From positions 1 through 38,412 of the forward strand of contig DATGKD010000100.1 of assembly GCA_035294855.1 (NCBI GenBank): a DNA stretch of 38,412 nt, given 5' to 3'. The stretch's first letter is position 1; each line of letters begins with the position of its first letter. A program made the translations under genes and the position numbers. Below, piece by piece: positions 37,169 through 38,412 of this stretch. Origin of the DNA: DATGKD01 sp035294855 (lineage in GTDB: Bacteria; Actinomycetota; Acidimicrobiia; Acidimicrobiales; UBA8190). The notes under the pieces were generated by a model, which saw nothing but the letters and a program-made list of their open reading frames with translations, searched no databases and was not told the DNA's origin.

Positions 37169-38412
37169 GTGCTCGCCTGGTGGGAGGGGCTCGATGCCGA
37201 GCGCATGCGCCCGTTCTGGGTGGTGGCAGGCGTCGTCATCGTGCTCCAGGCCGTCGGGCTGTGCGTCTACAGCACCTTGCTCTACCGGCGGTTCGACCTC
37301 TCGACCGATTTCGCGACCTACGCGCAGTCCTGGTACGCCATCGGCCACGGTCACCTCGACCCGGTAGACACGGTCCAGATCCCTCACTTCCCGTTCTGGC
37401 AGAGCCATTTCGAGCTGGCCATGTGGCCGCTCAGCCTGCTGCGGTTTCTCTGGCCGCAGCCCGTCGACCTGCTCTGGTTGCAGGACCTCGCCATCGCCGC
37501 GGCCGAGCTCGTCACCGCGTTCTGGATCGCGCGCGTGTGCGCCGAGCACCTGGGCCGCGCCCGCAACGTCGTTGCGGTCGTGGGCGTGCTGGCGCTCGTC
37601 GCCAACCCTTGGTGGTACGAGACGGCGTCGTTCGACGTGCACTTCGAAACGCTCGGGCTGCCCTTGGTCGTCCTGGCGGGCTACGCCCTGTGGCGAGGGC
37701 GCCGGGTGCTGGCATGGAGCGCGGGTGGCCTGGCGCTGTTGTTCGGGGACGTCGTGGCCGTTTCGGTCGTCCTCGTGGGGCTGGCCGGACTCCTCTCAGA
37801 GCGGGTGCGCCGCCGACGGGGGGTGGGCGCCGGCCTCGGCCTCGTCATCGTGGGCATCGTCTGGCTGGCGGTCGTGTTCGCGCTGCACGCCAACAAGGCG
37901 AGCGCCATCAGCGTCAACTACGGCTACCTGGTGCACGCCGGTCCGGGCGCGAGCAGCTCGGCCGTCCTCGACAAGCTGGTCGCCCACCCGTCGCACGCGC
38001 TCCACGTGCTCGCGCACAATTGGCACCCCGTGGAGCGGGTGCTCGCGTCGGCCGGGCTGCTCGGCGTCCTCACCCCGTGGGGCCTCGTCATGGCGGTGGG
38101 GACCCTCGTGCCGGTGGCGATCAACGCGAACCCGAACTTCATCCAGCCGGTGGCCGCCTTCCAGAGCGATGTGGTCATCCCGTTCGTCCTCGTCGGCACC
38201 GTCATGGTGCTGGTGGCGCTGCCGTCTCGACTCGAGCGCCTCGGTATCCGGTGGCGACGCGGTCACGCGGCGACGAGGTGGCGGCTCGCGCCGGTGGTCA
38301 TCGCGAGCTGGGCCCTGGGCGTCGCCGCGCTGGCGTCGGCCGGGGTCCAGACCGGGAAGCTCTACTCCGAGCTGCGCTCCTCGTGGTGGAAGGTTGACGG
38401 TCCCGCGGCGAG
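37169..38412 (+). CDS. DUF2079-like multi-pass membrane protein, 3' end outside window
   Basis: The frame stays open to the window edge (about 414 residues seen). It starts at GTG 37169 or ATG 37205; neither has an ideal ribosome binding site. The sequence is typical of DUF2079 proteins: a first membrane helix, then RRFDLSTDFATYAQSWYAIGHG, later PHFPFWQSHFELAMWPL and a FDVHFETLGLPLVVL segment with conserved His/Glu, followed by many membrane helices. DUF2079 proteins resemble GT-C glycosyltransferases, but their reaction is unproven. The gene begins 71 bases or more after the GT39-like gene on the same strand, so both may serve one envelope pathway. Confidence 0.82.
   Translation, partial: MLAWWEGLDAERMRPFWVVAGVVIVLQAVGLCVYSTLLYRRFDLSTDFATYAQSWYAIGHGHLDPVDTVQIPHFPFWQSHFELAMWPLSLLRFLWPQPVDLLWLQDLAIAAAELVTAFWIARVCAEHLGRARNVVAVVGVLALVANPWWYETASFDVHFETLGLPLVVLAGYALWRGRRVLAWSAGGLALLFGDVVAVSVVLVGLAGLLSERVRRRRGVGAGLGLVIVGIVWLAVVFALHANKASAISVNYGYLVHAGPGASSSAVLDKLVAHPSHALHVLAHNWHPVERVLASAGLLGVLTPWGLVMAVGTLVPVAINANPNFIQPVAAFQSDVVIPFVLVGTVMVLVALPSRLERLGIRWRRGHAATRWRLAPVVIASWALGVAALASAGVQTGKLYSELRSSWWKVDGPAA

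Noticed and set aside
37180..38397. A 405-codon plus-strand frame at the right end
   Set aside because: It is Arg/Pro-rich and overlaps the DUF2079-like frame, which shows family sequence and membrane helices and runs to the window edge.

Overview
This window looks like chromosomal DNA of a high-GC actinobacterium, most likely of the class Acidimicrobiia (inference). The supporting signs are: a mycothiol glycosyltransferase (mshA); a nickel superoxide dismutase with its protease; an RsiG-type c-di-GMP-dependent anti-sigma factor; the actinobacterial gene order mshA, YbjN-like, proC, small HTH protein, rex, hemA-C-D-B-L; and a secreted CAP-domain protein with 43-residue 'GYW...DGG.FSFGDA' repeats, which I associate with Acidimicrobiia. 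GTG starts and 4-base GTGA stop/start overlaps are common. Many genes have a TAnnnT -10 hexamer only 6-8 nt before the start codon, which points to leaderless mRNAs.

Layout. 1-10293: mixed accessory and housekeeping genes. These are the end of a beta-helix protein, a coupled pair of small unknown proteins, a membrane diguanylate cyclase, an AhpD-like gene broken by a one-base deletion, a GT-C-type membrane protein, a monooxygenase-like/MarR pair with a readable promoter and operator, GNAT, VOC and YciI proteins, a secreted beta-propeller protein, and an ECF sigma factor with its zinc-finger anti-sigma.

10294-15827: the most unusual part, an accessory island built on a tRNA-Lys(TTT) gene (minus strand, 15755-15827). 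The 3' half of the tRNA, from the acceptor end to the anticodon loop, is repeated in the same orientation at 10546, 13223 and 14450, cutting the region into three blocks. Two of the blocks are compact cassettes of about 1.2-1.3 kb. Each carries a two-gene module that looks like an antitoxin/nucleotidyltransferase-toxin pair (XRE plus NTase; small antitoxin-like protein plus AbiEii-like NTase, the latter apparently frameshifted). The third block holds small unknown proteins with visibly lower GC. No integrase is visible. Copies A and C also share 42 bp beyond the tRNA part, as expected of related element ends.

15866-25570: a possible hopanoid-side-chain pair (HpnA-like epimerase and class III aminotransferase), the CAP/repeat secreted protein, a DksA/TraR-like zinc finger, sodN and sodX transcribed divergently, rsiG, an XRE regulator, mshA, a YbjN-like gene and proC.

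25697-35360: a small HTH protein, SAM hydrolase, an acyl-CoA synthetase-like ligase, the redox sensor rex, and then a complete five-gene route from glutamyl-tRNA to uroporphyrinogen III and precorrin-2 (hemA, hemC, cobA-hemD fusion, hemB, hemL).

35424-38412: two large membrane proteins, a GT39/GT-C-like glycosyltransferase and a DUF2079-like protein cut by the window edge.
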